Origin: Gari tellinella
Lineage: Eukaryota; Mollusca; Bivalvia; Cardiida; Psammobiidae
Assembly (NCBI GenBank): GCA_922989275.2
Contig: OV277864.1
Location: 75,706,158-75,770,157 of the forward strand
Direction of reading: 5' to 3'
DNA length: 64,000 bases
Shown here one piece after another: positions 31,130 through 42,976 of the stretch. The notes below the pieces were generated by a model that did no database searches, was not told where the DNA came from, and saw nothing but the letters and a program-made list of their open reading frames with translations. Positions within the stretch are counted from its first letter, which is position 1, and each line of letters opens with the position of its first letter. Both the position numbers and the translations under genes were made by a program.

Positions 31130-31350
31130 CATAGAGACAAAATTTACCTTTTTTCAACTTTTCCCCCATAGAAGCCCCTTTTAGCACATTTAATTTATTC
31201 ATCAACTGAAGAAAAAAAGTTCCAATTCATACAGTCATGAATAGGTATTATCAGAAATATTTTCTATATTATAGCAGATTCTAGCTTAAAGCAGGCTGAA
31301 AGTAAAGTAGAATGGTCACCTATCATCGTGCAATACCAGATAAAGGATTA
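31130..31350 (-). mobile_element. TTAA-A element, second hairpin arm deleted
   Basis: CCCCCATAGAAGCCCCTTTT, TATTCATCAACTGAAGAAA and AAAGCAGGCTGAAAGTAAAG are present. The remainder is lost. Confidence 0.6.
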
Positions 31351-31400
31351 AAATAACCTAATCCATTAAGACCTACTTTACCCATTAGGCTCCAGATACA

Positions 31401-31630
31401 AGGGAGTTAACTCAAATTTTTCAATGCATTTAAAGTGGTCATAACAAAGGGAGTTAACTCAAGTTTTTCAATGCATTAAGTGTTGTCACAACAAAGGGAG
31501 TTAACTCAAGTTTTTCAATGGATTAAGTGGTCAAAACAAAGGGAGTTAACTCAAGTTTTTCAATGCATTAAGGGGTCATAACATAGGGAGTTAACTCAAG
31601 TTTTTCAATGCATTAAGGGGTCATAACGAA
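31401..31630. repeat. Minisatellite, five units of 45-47 bp
   Basis: Unit starts at 31401, 31448, 31495, 31540 and 31585, each beginning AGGGAGTTAACTCAAGTTTT and continuing TCAATGCATTAAG and GTCATAACA. The sequence before the first unit, GGCTCCAGATACAAGGGAG, matches the left end of HA-D, so the array appears to have grown from that terminus. Confidence 0.85.
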
Positions 31631-33086
31631 AGACCGACTGTAAGATGACTATTATTGAGGAAAGGGTAAACCAAGCTGACAATTGCCAACAGATAATAAG
31701 CTTTGTACCCTCTTCTACAATGTACAGCTGAACAAACACTACTCATTGATCATAATAACAGTTATGAACCCATTTGGCCTATATAAATGTACTTTCCATT
31801 GATCATGGCACATTTCAATGAGCTAGTTTCGCACATAATATACCAGTACATGTAATTTTCATTGATCTATCATGGCACATTTATGAAGCAGTTTAACACA
31901 CAACGTATATCCCCATTTAAATGCCCTGGGAGCAATGCAAAATCCCAAAAGCTGAAGTAAAGCAGACTGCAATCTGCTTTACTATAAGCCTGCAAATAAA
32001 CCCTGCTATGTGTGGCCCTGCTAGTCAAAGCTTTAACTTTTTACTAAATAATTTTCTTAATACTTGAATAAATAGCAAATTTTTCAGCTGAATTTCTAGC
32101 CGTTTTATTGATCTGCGAACAATATCATTGACCAAGGTTTGGTAATTCTACCGGTGTTCTTGGCAGACCATGTTTGCTTCCATGTGGAAATAAGTGCTGT
32201 CGCGGCGGCAAGATAATAATCCTTGCTTGGCCGACTATTCATTTGATGTAAGACATAATTTCCATTTGCAGACTCTAAGCATATATCACTTGGATGATCA
32301 TAAATCATGCTGAGCAAAAACAAAATGGTCGCCAGCTAAAAAAGCTTACAAGTCTTTTTTTTCATAATCATAAGGTTTATCATAAGAGGGGCTTTGTGTC
32401 CTGTAATAAGTGAGATGCACCATAACATGATGTCTCATTAGGGTTCATATTGTCCTCTTTAGATGACATCTATTTGTCTTAAATGGGTTATACAGAAAAA
32501 TAGTTTCATTTTGTACAGTTAAAAATATATGCACCCCAGGGTCTACACTATTTGCATAGGGTAAGTGTACTCTTCACAGGTACACTGTTTATTAATGATG
32601 ACTATTTACTCTTTTCTAGGGTTGCGTGCATCAACACATATCCACTATCTTGCCTAAATCCATGCAGCCTTAAGATACGGCCCGGTCATTTGTTTGTCAT
32701 TTTCTGGCAACAAGCTTATCATTCACTTACGATATAAGTCCAATGTCTTTTTGCATGATGGCCAAAAATCTGTCATATCTAAAGCCAGATATACAATGAT
32801 GCTGGATCCCTTGGTCAATTTCTTCCGAGAGGTTAAGTAAACTATTATGGTAATGCCATGAGGCCGCAGGTCAAGGTCTTAAGCCACTAATTGGATGACT
32901 TTGTGTCACTCAAACTTCGTTATCATGACCAAAATGAATCCTTTGATCATGGCCTCGGAATACTTAATTGCCTACGCCATGCAATCAATCTATTACTGGA
33001 CATCTGAATAGTGAGTGTGTCGTGATTGATTCCTGTAAACCTTTCGTATGTATGGAAAAAGAACATATAGTACATCACATGTGTTG

Positions 33087-33240
33087 TATACAGTCAAAAC
33101 TGTGTTAAGCAATGACTGAATGAAGATGCCTTGCGATCTTAAAAGAAAGGTAACTGCTTAATACAGGGCAAAAGTCGGAGCCTTCTACAAGACTGTTGCT
33201 CTGCATTAAGCTGCCACCTGTCATGAATACAACTGATTGG
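33087..33240. repeat. Decayed TGCAGG/AATGCAG-type hairpin element
   Basis: ACAGTCAAAACTGTGTTAAG with a remnant CTGCTTAATACAGG and GCATTAAGCTGCCACCTGTC. Similar flanks accompany the hairpin at 54540-54720. Confidence 0.4.
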
Positions 33241-33515
33241 GATCTAAGGGAGTGAATTTTAATTACAATTAGTAAGTAAAAGAGTTCAGCCCCTTTGAAT
33301 ATATAGAAAGTTAGGAGAACTTTTTCTGACCTTTGCTGCTTACAGTTTGTATGAAGATCTGATTTTAAGTATCTCATGGTCAGATTATATAATAGGATCC
33401 AAACTATATAATTTATGTAACCTACATGATGCGGTAATATTTTAAGTATTGATAGGAAAAAGGGAATTTTGTAATTTTTTCAAAATTGTTTAGCTGATGA
33501 TATTTCTTCAGTATT

Positions 33516-33783
33516 TTAACACTTTACTTCATAAATACTGAGTTTAGTTTAATTATTTAATTTTTTACCTCCACTGAAGAAAATATTTTACACTATTTAA
33601 ACAGTCATGAATAATGCACCATAAGAAATTCTTTCTATATCCAAGCATATGGTATGTAGCTTAAAGCAGTTGGAAAGTAAAAAGCAGAATGCACCTTGAG
33701 GCACATTCTACTTTACTTTCAACCTGCTGTAAGTGGCAACCTGTCTTCGAAACTAGACACAAGCTATGGGGAAATGGGTTTAG
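33516..33783 (-). mobile_element. TTAA-A element
   Basis: The left end is TTAACACTTTACTTCATAAA and the right end is GCTATGGGGAAATGGGTTT. The hairpin is slightly imperfect (GCACCTTGAGGCAC). Confidence 0.7.
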
Positions 33784-34148
33784 CAGATGCCATTTCTTCT
33801 ATGTTGAAAAGGTCAGGTCACTTCTATGTAAGACAGAGGGAGGGAAGACAGAGTATAGAGTGTTGGGATGATGTAGGCTGATGTCAGAGGTGAGACGAGG
33901 AAACATTCAATTATCAAATGAAGTCTGTATCGATCAATGTGCCAACATGAACGCCAGTGCTCAATCTAGACTCAGCCCGCATTAGACATGACATGAAATT
34001 GAACAACATTTTGACAAATATTGTTTACCTTTTGTGTCTAATACAATATTGGAGGAACCATTAACACATTCCCTCATAGATTAAATGGTTTTAGTGGTTG
34101 TAAAACAGGTGGCTGCTTAAAGCAGGATAAAAGTAAAGCAGAACTATC

Positions 34149-34400
34149 TTAACCCATTAACCCATAAATACGCCTTTTCACAATTTTTTTTTAACCCCTC
34201 CATTGAAGAAAATAGTTCCAATTCATACAGTCATAACTCTGCACCATAAGAATTATTTTCTGTATTCTAACTGATTGTAGCTTAAAGCAGGCTGAAAGTA
34301 AAGCAGAATGTGCCTTAAGGCACATTCTGCTTTACTTTCAACCAGCTTTAAGTGGTCACCTATCTTCAAACCAGAAACAGGCTATGGGGTAATGAGTTAA
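34149..34400 (-). mobile_element. TTAA-A element (complete)
   Basis: The left end is TTAACCCATTAACCCATAAA and the right end is CTATGGGGTAATGAGTTAA. Perfect GTGCC / GGCAC hairpin. Confidence 0.85.
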
Positions 34401-34549
34401 AGGAGATTTCTGTTTTACACTCAGTCTGGTTGAAGCAGATTCTTTCATTTCAATACTTTTTCTAAATATTGTTAGTGTACATTTGCATGTAAATATATAT
34501 ATGTATTTCTGGAAATAAACATGTGCCGTGCCATGAGAAAACCATTATA

Positions 34550-34622
34550 TTGCAAACAGTGTCGATCAAGGCCATCCGCAACGTCAAAGACGTGGTGACT
34601 GGTCTTGATTTACACTGTTTGA
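34550..34622. repeat. Decayed CAAACAG-type hairpin
   Basis: TTGCAAACAGTGTCGATCAA against GATTTACACTGTTTGAC, with inner CAACGTCAAAGACGTGG. Confidence 0.55.
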
Positions 34623-34754
34623 CACCTACATGCATGTAAAGCATTTTATGTAGCTGTATTATATATGGTATTTGACAGTGTAGAACTTTTAACTCTGATA
34701 CAGAGCCTATAGGATGTCATTGGTGAATGGTCTGTACAATGCTGCAATGCATTA

Positions 34755-34968
34755 TTAACCCTTAGCCCGCCAAATAAATTGTCGTCTGCTATATTTCTCG
34801 TCTGCTTCAAGTTTCAAAGTACTTCAAAGTTGCTCAAAATTGCTGAAAATGTTGCCCGAGTGTCAAACAGCTTGGATCCGGATGAGACGCCGAGTTACTC
34901 GGCGTCTCATCCAGATCCAAGCTGTTTGCATATGGAGCTACAGTCGTGAGTGGCAGGCTAAGGGTTAA
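34755..34968 (+). mobile_element. TTAA-B variant (complete) with compensated hairpin
   Basis: The ends TTAACCCTTAGCCCGCCA and TGGCAGGCTAAGGGTTAA are inverted. The interior GTCGTCTGCTATATTTCTCG is TTAA-B-like. The hairpin reads CAAACAGCTTGG / CCAAGCTGTTTG with inner GCCGAG / CTCGGC, both changed on both arms relative to the common CAAACAGTTTGG and GCCGCG forms. Confidence 0.85.
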
Positions 34969-35045
34969 GCTGGTTATGTCATGGCACGGCTCAATTATGT
35001 TTAAACTAACTGCATGTAGGTCATTTTTCAGAGAATAGAAGAGTC

Positions 35046-35546
35046 CATTTATCCATTACCCTATACATATATATGTATACGCCTTTTTACGCCTTTAATA
35101 TATGCCTCAAGTGAAGAAAATACAGTTATGAATATGTATCATATGAAATATTATCTTTTATCTAGCAGAAGGTAGCTTAAAGCAGGTTGTGTCTTAAGGC
35201 AGCAGAATATGTCTTAAGGCACATTCTGCTATACTTTCAACCTGCTTTAACTCTTTGAACCCTAGTCACGCATATAAGCGTCCTTTGCAAACAGTGTACC
35301 TTTGAGGAGTACACTTGTCCTATGCAAACAGTGTAGGCCCTGATCAGAGGGCTCCTTAAGGAGCCCTCTGATCAGGGTCTACACTGTTTGTCATTTTGAC
35401 TTTTATTGTAAAATTCAACCCTGAAAAGTGAAAAATGGACTTGACTAAATTGAAAACTAGAATTGTCCATTTGAGGTTTCAGGGAGGAAAGGGTTAAGTG
35501 GTCACCTATGTTCAACACTAGAAACAGGCTATAGGGTAATGGATTA
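35046..35546 (-). mobile_element. TTAA-A element split by a TTAA-C insertion
   Basis: It runs from CCATTACCCTATACATA to CTATAGGGTAATGGATTAA. The insertion lies at CTGCTTTAA|GTGGTCACC, the same host TTAA used at 9438. Confidence 0.8.
35247..35497 (-). mobile_element. TTAA-C element nested in TTAA-A
   Basis: The left end is TTAACTCTTTGAACCCTAG and the right end is GTTTCAGGGAGGAAAGGGTTAA (last 18 bases CAGGGAGGAAAGGGTTAA). Perfect CAAACAGTGTAG hairpin with CTCCTTAAGGAG loop. Host TTAA duplicated. Confidence 0.85.
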
Positions 35547-35946
35547 AAATATCAGCATTTTAAGGGTTTGAAGAGTTAAATACTTCAGACAGGTAATATA
35601 GTAATTTGAGGCCAAGATAAAATCCCACTTCCGAGGGAAATTAATGGGGAACAAATTTGATGAAATAGATATGCTAATTTGTGTTCGCTGGTGATAGATG
35701 GGTATAATGTAATGCCCCCAAAATAGATACTTAACTAGTTTCTTACATTTCAAAACAGCACTTAATTTTAGCAGACAATAGTTTGTCAGGGGTTTATGGA
35801 ATATATAATTATGTTTAGGGAAAGGTTTAGGGGATTAAATGTTTCAAATGCAGTACATGATAACAATTTTTCGCCATACTACTTTTATTATTTTCTAATG
35901 CAGTTTCACTGGAATAACATTGTAAAATTGTACAAATTCATTTAAA

Positions 35947-36259
35947 TTAACCCTTTACCCCATAGATTGTTTGCAGTATTGAATTAAGACAGATGGTTGT
36001 TTAAATGATTGGATGAATGAATAGTGTTTTAGTAGCCCAATGGTTATTTATAGCAGGCTGAAAGTAACGTAGAATGGTCCTCAAAGAGCATTCTGCTATT
36101 ACTTTCAGCCCGCTTTGAACTACCATCTGCTACTGCAGCTAGTATATAGAACATAATTTTTATGATGCATATTTATGGATGTATAAAATGTGACTCTTTT
36201 CTTTTCTTTATGAATAAATCAAAGGCATAAAAAAGCGTATTTATGGAGTAAAAGGTTAA
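35947..36259 (+). mobile_element. TTAA-A element with internal insertion
   Basis: The left end is TTAACCCTTTACCCCATAG and the right end is TATGGAGTAAAAGGTTAA. It is about 60 bp longer than usual between GATGGTTG and AGCAGGCTG. The hairpin is diverged (GGTCCTCAAAGAGC). Confidence 0.7.
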
Positions 36260-36715
36260 ACCGGTTCTAAAGGACATACTGTTCTGACAAAGGAGAATCA
36301 AGGCTGATCGAGCTAATAGCTAGGGCAACCATATGTTTGGCGATTAGCAAAGTCAATTTACAATATAGGCTGCTCTTTATCTTGTGGCTTCAAGTAAGCA
36401 TAACAGCCAAGAAAAACATTTCCAAAGACTGCTGCACCATCATTGAATACAGAGTGGACATGGAAATAGTAACAATCATCTCATGATAATAGAGTACATA
36501 TTGAGTTTGGCAAACTGTATAGATCCACATGAGATTCCAAGTTAGCGCCAAGTAACTTGGCCTCTGTGACCTATATATTCCAACAGTTTGACACTTACAG
36601 AGATTGTCTTTCATCAAATATAGCCCTGTATAAAACATGTACATGTATCACTATAGAAGACTACTTTATTTTACAGAAGACAACATGTTTAATCTTTACT
36701 TAATAGATATCCCCG

Positions 36716-36959
36716 TTAACTCATTTTATTTATTCCTCCACTGAAGAAAATAATTCCAATTTATATGTAACATGAATAATGCACCATAAGAAATACTTTC
36801 TATATCCTAGCAAATGGTAGCTTATAAAGCACTGCAGGTTGAAAGTACAGCAGAATGTGCCTTAAGGTGCATTAATTCTGCTTTACTTCAAGCCTGCTTT
36901 AGTTGGTCACTTGTCTCCAAAACTAAAAACAAAAAATTTAAGCTATGCGGGGAAAGGGT
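36716..36959 (-). mobile_element. TTAA-A element
   Basis: The left end is TTAACTCATTTTATTTATTC (terminal part shortened) and the right end is GCTATGCGGGGAAAGGG. Confidence 0.65.
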
Positions 36960-37589
36960 GTCTCAAACAGACAACTTGTTAGTTCTGAGGAATTGGTAAT
37001 TTTCTAAATTTTATTCTGTTGCTTTTGTGTTTCGTTTCATCAAAAATGAAAATGTTTTTCCCCACTTTAAAACTTAAAATGGACCCTCCCAACCAGTCCA
37101 ATGGAAGAATTCAATAATAATTCTAGTATTTAATTGGTTCAAGGCAGCTAGCAAAAAAAGAACATGTTGGACTCTCTGACACTAGCATCAGTCATTGCCT
37201 GCCTAGGAAGCTTGCCAGTTCAATGATCATGGATCATTGTGACATAAAAAACACCCCTTTGGGTATTTTGACCTGATAATATACAGGCTACAACCAAAAT
37301 CATCCTTCAATTCCTGATAATATACAGGGCACTGCCAATGTCATCCTTCATCTCTGCTACTATAGCAGCTGAAACAGTTCAAATTAAGTTACTGTTCTTT
37401 TGTAAATATAATGTCAAACTGATACCTCACAAAAAGATCTACAAAACATCAGCCTTGAATAAAGCTGATTGCTCAATGTAGGACAAAGGACAAAGGTAAA
37501 TCAGTAATTATCTCCTAAAGGAGCTTTCTGCTTAACTGAAGTCCTGTATTAAGTAGACATCAGTCTTTATATATATAATCCTATTCCTA

Positions 37590-37849
37590 AGTCCTTGTCT
37601 TCAGTACTGAAGACAGATAGATGCTTAAAGCAGGTTGAAAATAAAGCAGAATGCTTCTTAAGGAGCATTCTGCTTTACCTTCAGCCTGCTCTAAGCTACC
37701 AGCTGCTATAGGATATGTGAAAATAGTTTTTATGGTGCATATTCATGACTGTATACATGACTGTATACAGTGGAACTATATTGTCGTTAGTGTAGGAACA
37801 AATTAAAGGTGTAGAAAGGTTACATAATATTTATGGAGTAATGGGTTAA
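37590..37849 (+). mobile_element. TTAA-A element
   Basis: The hairpin AGAATGCTTCTTAAGGAGCATTCT is nearly perfect. The right end is TATGGAGTAATGGGTTAA. The left terminus is diverged. Confidence 0.7.
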
Positions 37850-38127
37850 GAGACCAAATCTTGCTTTCTGAAACAGTGGCTTAGTAACTTCATACAAGGA
37901 TGTCTGTAGTCTTTTTTGGCACCAAACTTTAATGGAGCAACCAACAATAGTTATTGATCGGTACAATCTTACCAGTTTATGCTCTGTAAACAGCGTATTG
38001 GTTAAAATTTCTGCCATTTGAAATAGTTTCCCCCAGATTAGGCTACAATAATCATGAATCTTTTATGATTTTCACATTCAAACACACAACAGTAAGTACA
38101 TATAGTATAGTCTCTCAGTTTTTTGCA

Positions 38128-38356
38128 TTAACTCTTTGCATGCTGGGTATTTATTTTTCCGTCTGCAACAAATTGTCATCTGCTATTGTTCTAACAATTG
38201 ATTTTTCTAAATTTCTTTTGGAAACAGCTAGGGTCAGAGTGTCAAACAGTTTGGATCCTGATGAGTTGCCGCGTAACGCGGCATCTCATCTGGATCCAAA
38301 CTGTTTGCAAAGGTAATCACTGTGGGACATATATCTGCTGCTAGCAATGGTAAGTT
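38128..38356 (+). mobile_element. TTAA-B element
   Basis: The left end is TTAACTCTTTGCATGCTGGG. The hairpin has GAGTTGCCGCGTAACGCGGC / GCATCTCATC with one transition. The right end GCTAGCAATGGTAAGTTAG is decayed. Confidence 0.8.
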
Positions 38357-39180
38357 AGATATTTCATAGTAAAATTCTATAGAATATTAATATTTTATTC
38401 CAGCTAAAGACGACTTGTGGGGGGGGGAGTATTGTGTGTTTCCAATTTCTCTCGATCATCTCTCTGAAACATTGAAAACAAAGCCGTGCATTGTTCTCCA
38501 TAAAAAAGTCCACTACCATTTGTTATGTAATGTGTCACAGGATAGAGCATCGCTATGGAAACCCCCCCTAAAAAATATAGCACAAAATGTGAATCTCTCT
38601 CCTTATGAAGATGCTGACCGACTTTAAATTTCTAATGCCTTAAATAGACAGATTACTAACTCTGAACAGTCCAATATGTGAGGCAGGTATAGCAATCTGT
38701 AAAGGCAGATGGTTGCATTATTTTTGTCCTATATTGAGCAACCACCAGTCCTATATGTATTTTATTACAAAAGGCTGATAAACATCTACAGTATCTGAAT
38801 GCATTTTTCACAGATATTTAGTTTCCCAGGATTTTCCCTTGCATTTTTCAATTTGTTAGTCCCTTGGCACATTTGGGGCTCCCATACTTTTTAAATGTGT
38901 TTAAATGCCTAACATTGCCTTAAATGTGTAAATGCCTTACAAAATGCTGACAAATAACTTGCAAAACCTTTGTAAACAGTGCAAATTCATCTCTGAGGGC
39001 TCATGAAGCACAATACCGGCAGTTGACTGAACCCACCATAATTGTGAGACAAAAACAAATTTATCATCATTATCTAATGCTGAGGCATGAGAACTAATTT
39101 ACTGCAATAATTGGTCTTGAAAGTTTGGAGAACAACTCTTTATACTTTTTAAGCACAAACCATATAGGTTTTGCAGAAAG

Positions 39181-39374
39181 CAGAGCTCCAGATAAGGGGA
39201 GTATTTAAAAAACTAAAATCTTTATTTCTGTATTTAACCCTATGGTGTCACTACTCATTAGAATCATCTCTCCGAGATGATTCTAATGAGTAGTAACACC
39301 ATAGGATTTGGTAATGAAATAAGTGAATTTTTTTTTTGATTTGTTCAGTTTACTCCCTCTTATCTGGGGCTCTG
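39181..39374. mobile_element. HA-D element with 6-bp duplication AGAAAG
   Basis: The left end is CAGAGCTCCAGATAAGG and the right end is CTTATCTGGGGCTCTG. AGAAAG is directly repeated outside (39175-39180, 39375-39380). Perfect hairpin ATTAGAATCATCTC / GAGATGATTCTAAT, a compensated G-to-A / C-to-T pair. Confidence 0.85.
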
Positions 39375-39470
39375 AGAAAGCTTCAATTTAAAGGAGCATT
39401 CAGCATTTTATTCTGCAGAAAGCTGCCATTATGTCTAAAAGACTGCCCATGTATATTATTAATCCACTTC

Positions 39471-40261
39471 TCCATAGATATACCTTCTTTATGCCTTTAA
39501 TTTATTCCTCCATTGAAGAAAATAGTTCCCGTTTATACAGTCATGTGTATGACCATAAGAAACAAGATGTGTTTGTGAAACACTATGCCCCCTGATGTGA
39601 CCATAACCTCTAAATGACCTTGACCTTTGGCTAACATGACCCAACTTGTACCTAGCACAATAGTTTCTTAAGTTGAGTACACATGCATAATATGAAGTCT
39701 ATTACATATAGTTCCAAATTATAGCATGCTAATTTCAGCCTATTTGACCTCTAAATGACCTTGACTTTTGTTGAACTTGACCAAATTTATACTGAGCTCA
39801 AGAGCTGCTCCAGTGGATTACACATGCCAAATAATTTATGAAGACTCCTCCACAAATAGTTCCAAAGTGATGGCCAACTTGTAATGCTCAGTTTATTTGA
39901 CCTTTAAAAGATATTTAAATGACCTTGACCTTTGTCTGACATGATCCAACTTGTGCTGAGATCAAGAGCTTCTTGAGGTAAGTACACGTGCATACTATGA
40001 AGTCTCTATGAAGTTATGGCCAACATAAAGTTGTATATAGACAGACAGACAGACAGACAAACAGACCAAAACCAATATGCCCCAGACTAAGTTGTATTGG
40101 GGGCATGATAAAACATTCCCATATCATAGGCTAGGATTCCTTAAAGCAGGCCGAAAATAAAGCAGAATGCACATTAAGGCACATTCTGCTTTACTTTCAA
40201 CCTACTTTAAGTGGTCACCTATCTAAATCAAAAGTAGAAAAGGCTATGGGGTAAAGGGTTG
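39471..40261 (-). mobile_element. TTAA-A element split by a tandem-repeat element
   Basis: The left part is TTCTCCATAGATATACC up to GACCATAAGAAAC. The right part resumes at about 40114 with ATATCATAGGCTAGGATTCC and the hairpin GCACATTAAGGCAC, ending GGCTATGGGGTAAAGGGTT. Confidence 0.7.
39570..40113. repeat. Mosaic repeat with TGACCTTGACC tandem units and (GACA)n
   Basis: The left end is ACAAGATGTGTTTGTGAAAC. Inside are about three units with TGACCTTGACC(T)TTTG, then GACAGACAGACAGACAGACA-like microsatellite near 40039 and right end GTTGTATTGGGGGCATGAT. Same architecture as 2248-2917. Confidence 0.75.
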
Positions 40262-40415
40262 ATGGTAGACGTGCTGTGGTTTGACTGTTTTCATTTTTTA
40301 CACAGTTTCGCAGTTGTCATAGTTTATTGATCCCATGGAAACTGTTATTGTTCGCTCATGTCCTACTTCTATACCTAATCATAATTCTTGAAAAGCCTAC
40401 AGTCAGACTCGTTTT

Positions 40416-40634
40416 AAATCCATTGCATGCTGGGTAATTTTTTACATCTGCAACAACTGTCATCTGTTATTGTTCGCAAAACAGAATTTCTAAATTTCTT
40501 TTTCAGAACAGAGTCAGAGTATCAAACAGTTTGGATCTTGATGAGACGCTGCGTCACGCAGCGTCTCATCTGGATCCAAACTGTTTGCAGAGGTATAATT
40601 ACTGTGGGACATATGGTAGCATGGTAATTTAAGA
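40416..40634 (+). mobile_element. TTAA-B element
   Basis: The left end is CCATTGCATGCTGGGTAATT. The hairpin carries GACGCTGCGT / ACGCAGCGTC, a compensated pair relative to GACGCCGCGT. The right end GGTAGCATGGTAATTTAAG is decayed. Confidence 0.8.
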
Positions 40635-40639
40635 ATTAC

Positions 40640-40870
40640 CATTCAACCCTAGTGTCAGTCTACTCATCATTTACACTACAGTGTACCTGTGATGAGTATG
40701 CTTGTCCTGTACAAACAATGTAGATCCAGATCAGAGAGCTCCTGAAGGAGCCCTCTGCATGATCAGTAATGTTGGTAATTTTTGCAATATATTTTAAAAA
40801 CATCCCTAAGTTGTCAAAAATGGGCAAGACTTCATTTGCAACAGGACTTGTCCATTTGAAGTTTCAGGGA
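40640..40870 (-). mobile_element. TTAA-C element, decayed
   Basis: AACCCTAGTGTCAG, CACTACAGTGTACCTG, GATCAGAGAGCTCCTGAAGG and TTGTCCATTTGAAGTTTCAG appear in the order of a minus-oriented TTAA-C. Termini are lost. Confidence 0.6.
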
Positions 40871-41165
40871 TCAGCGACGCAAAATAGAGATCTATATATT
40901 ATAAAATATTTCCATTTCCCTTATATGCTAGCCTATAGAAATAATGCAGAAAGCTCCTATGTGAACCCTTTATGGAATAGTCTCATAACGCACATTTATC
41001 AAAACAGATCAAAACAGTCTAACAATGGGCTTGAAATTAAGCTAGATTATACGCAAAAAATAATATCATAATTTATGATTCTTTCATATTCAAAGTGTTG
41101 CCAAAAAACCTGGTTTCTTAGAAAACATTTGTTCACAATACCGTTTCCAGCATAGTACATGCTCT

Positions 41166-41358
41166 CAGGGCTCCAGATAAGGGGAGTATTTCAAAAACTT
41201 AAATCTTTATTTCTGCTTTAAACCCTATGGTGTCACTACTCATTAGAATCGTCTTGAAGAGACAATTCTAAAGAGTAGTAACACCATAGGATTTGGTGTT
41301 AAAATAAAAGAGAAAATGTTGGATTTGTTCCGTTTACTCCCTCTTATCTGGAGCCCTG
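41166..41358. mobile_element. HA-D element, complete, 5-bp duplication GCTCT
   Basis: The ends CAGGGCTCCAGATAAGG and CTTATCTGGAGCCCTG are inverted. GCTCT is repeated at 41161-41165 and 41359-41363. Hairpin ACTACTCATTAGAATCGTCT with near-perfect partner. Confidence 0.85.
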
Positions 41359-41756
41359 GCTCTGTTTGGCTACTAAGCCACCACCTTCAAGTTTTTCCCA
41401 TGGGAGTATTCAGAAAAGGTTATGAAATATCTAGTATTGATTCTCCCTAGAAATAATGAAACCATATTAGATCAAGCTCTGCATTATCTAATTCTCTCCT
41501 GAAACTCTCTGAGAGAGAGCGTGGAAGAAAAGTTTTCTACCGAAGTCTGTACAGGGAGGGTTACAAGTCGGACGCTTTCTCTTTTAACCCCTCCGCCCAT
41601 GAAGGCATAATCACTTATAATAACCTTCGTTTAAGGTAGGTGGCATCTTAAAGCAAGACAGAAGTAGCTTTCTGCTTGTCTTTCAGATTTCTAAAGCTGC
41701 CACCTGTATAATATAGTATATACCATCAATAATTAATAGGTGGTTCTTATGCAGGG

Positions 41757-42140
41757 CTAGATATAGTGAATCTAACACCACCGTGAGTGTCAGATAAGAA
41801 TATCCCACCCGAGTTTTGAAGATATTTTTGGAACACGAGGCTTACACGAGGCTTACACGAGGCTTTGCCGAGTGTTCCAAAAATATCTTCAAACAAGGGT
41901 GGGATATTCATCTGACACTCAACTGTGGTGTTAGATTTATTTTCTCACCTCGTCAACCCTAAAAACGCGTTTAACTTGCTATACAGTGGCTAGTTGTATT
42001 TGAATGCGCTAATGCATGCATGACGACATCATTACAATGGCAATAACAACCAATCATAAGATAGTTCGGCTTGTCTGTCCGGACAGATAATGTTATCTCA
42101 CACCCCCTAGATTTCGGGATACCTCTGTCCGAGAGGTGAG
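41757..42140. mobile_element. Foldback element with GATATTTTTGGAACAC arms
   Basis: TGAATCTAACACCACCGTGA, TATCCCACCC and AAGATATTTTTGGAACAC face GTGTTCCAAAAATATCTT, GGGTGGGATA and GTGTTAGATTTA. The loop contains three direct copies of ACGAGGCTT. An extension to about 42140 carries CTCACCTCG / CGAGAGGTGAG. Confidence 0.65.
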
Positions 42141-42164
42141 AAAAGAGGAGTAACCTTTATGCCT

Positions 42165-42703
42165 GCTCAAAACCCAAAGTGTATATAACTACTCATTAAA
42201 ATCGTCTCGAAGAGACAATTCTAATGAGTAGTCACATCATTGGATTTGGCTTGAATAATTGTTGGAGAAAATGTTGAAAATACTGGTATATAGTTAACTC
42301 CCTCTTTAACCCATTTCCCAATAAATATGCCTTTTTACGCCTATAATTTATTCCTCCACTGAAGAAAATAGCTCACTTTTATATGTATACAGTGATGAAT
42401 ATGTATCATAAGAAATATTTTCTATATCCTAACAGATAATAGCTTAATTCAAGCAGGCTGAAAGTAAAGCAGAATGCGCCTTAATAAGGTGCATTCTGCT
42501 TTACTTTCAACCTGCTTTAACCCATTACCCCATAACTTGTTTCTAGTTTTGGAGATAGATGATCACTTAAAGCAGGTTGAAAGTAAAGAAGAATGTACAT
42601 ATTCATATGCATGACTGTATAAATAGAAACTATTTTCTTAGGTGGAGGAATAAATCAAAGGCGTAAAAAGGCGTGTTTATGGGGTAATGGGTTAAGAGCC
42701 CTG
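42165..42703. mobile_element. HA-D element interrupted by TTAA-A copies
   Basis: The hairpin at about 42195-42232 (CATTAAAATCGTCTCGAAGAG) and AGTTAACTCCCTC are followed by the TTAA-A cluster. GAGCCCTG resumes at 42696. Confidence 0.6.
42306..42695. mobile_element. Two TTAA-A copies, one inserted at a TTAA of the other
   Basis: The outer copy starts TTAACCCATTTCCCAATAAA (42306) and reaches CCTGCTTTAA. At that TTAA a second copy begins (42517, TTAACCCATTACCCCATAAC) and ends TATGGGGTAATGGGTTAA (42695). The rest of the outer copy is missing. Confidence 0.75.
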
Positions 42704-42976
42704 TTATGTGGAGGTGTAGGCGGAGGCGTGCTATAATGGCACAACTAGGGAGGAAAGTGTTAAGTAGGCATCTATCCTTGTAAAAGTTAAATGAGATTCG
42801 TTTTTGTTTTAATTTAATTTTGCCAGAATAGATTAAATCAATAGCACTTCACACCTCAAAGAAATTAAAACACAACACATCCTATAAGTGGTAATATTGA
42901 ATGGAAATACATTACTATAATACCTCTCTAGGGCAACCAATAGAACAATAATTGGGGATTCTGGCTCTGTGAAAAG

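Noticed and set aside
31401..31630. Regular 45-47 bp repeats resembling a CRISPR-like array
   Set aside because: The units are contiguous tandem repeats with no variable spacers, in an animal genome. It is a minisatellite.
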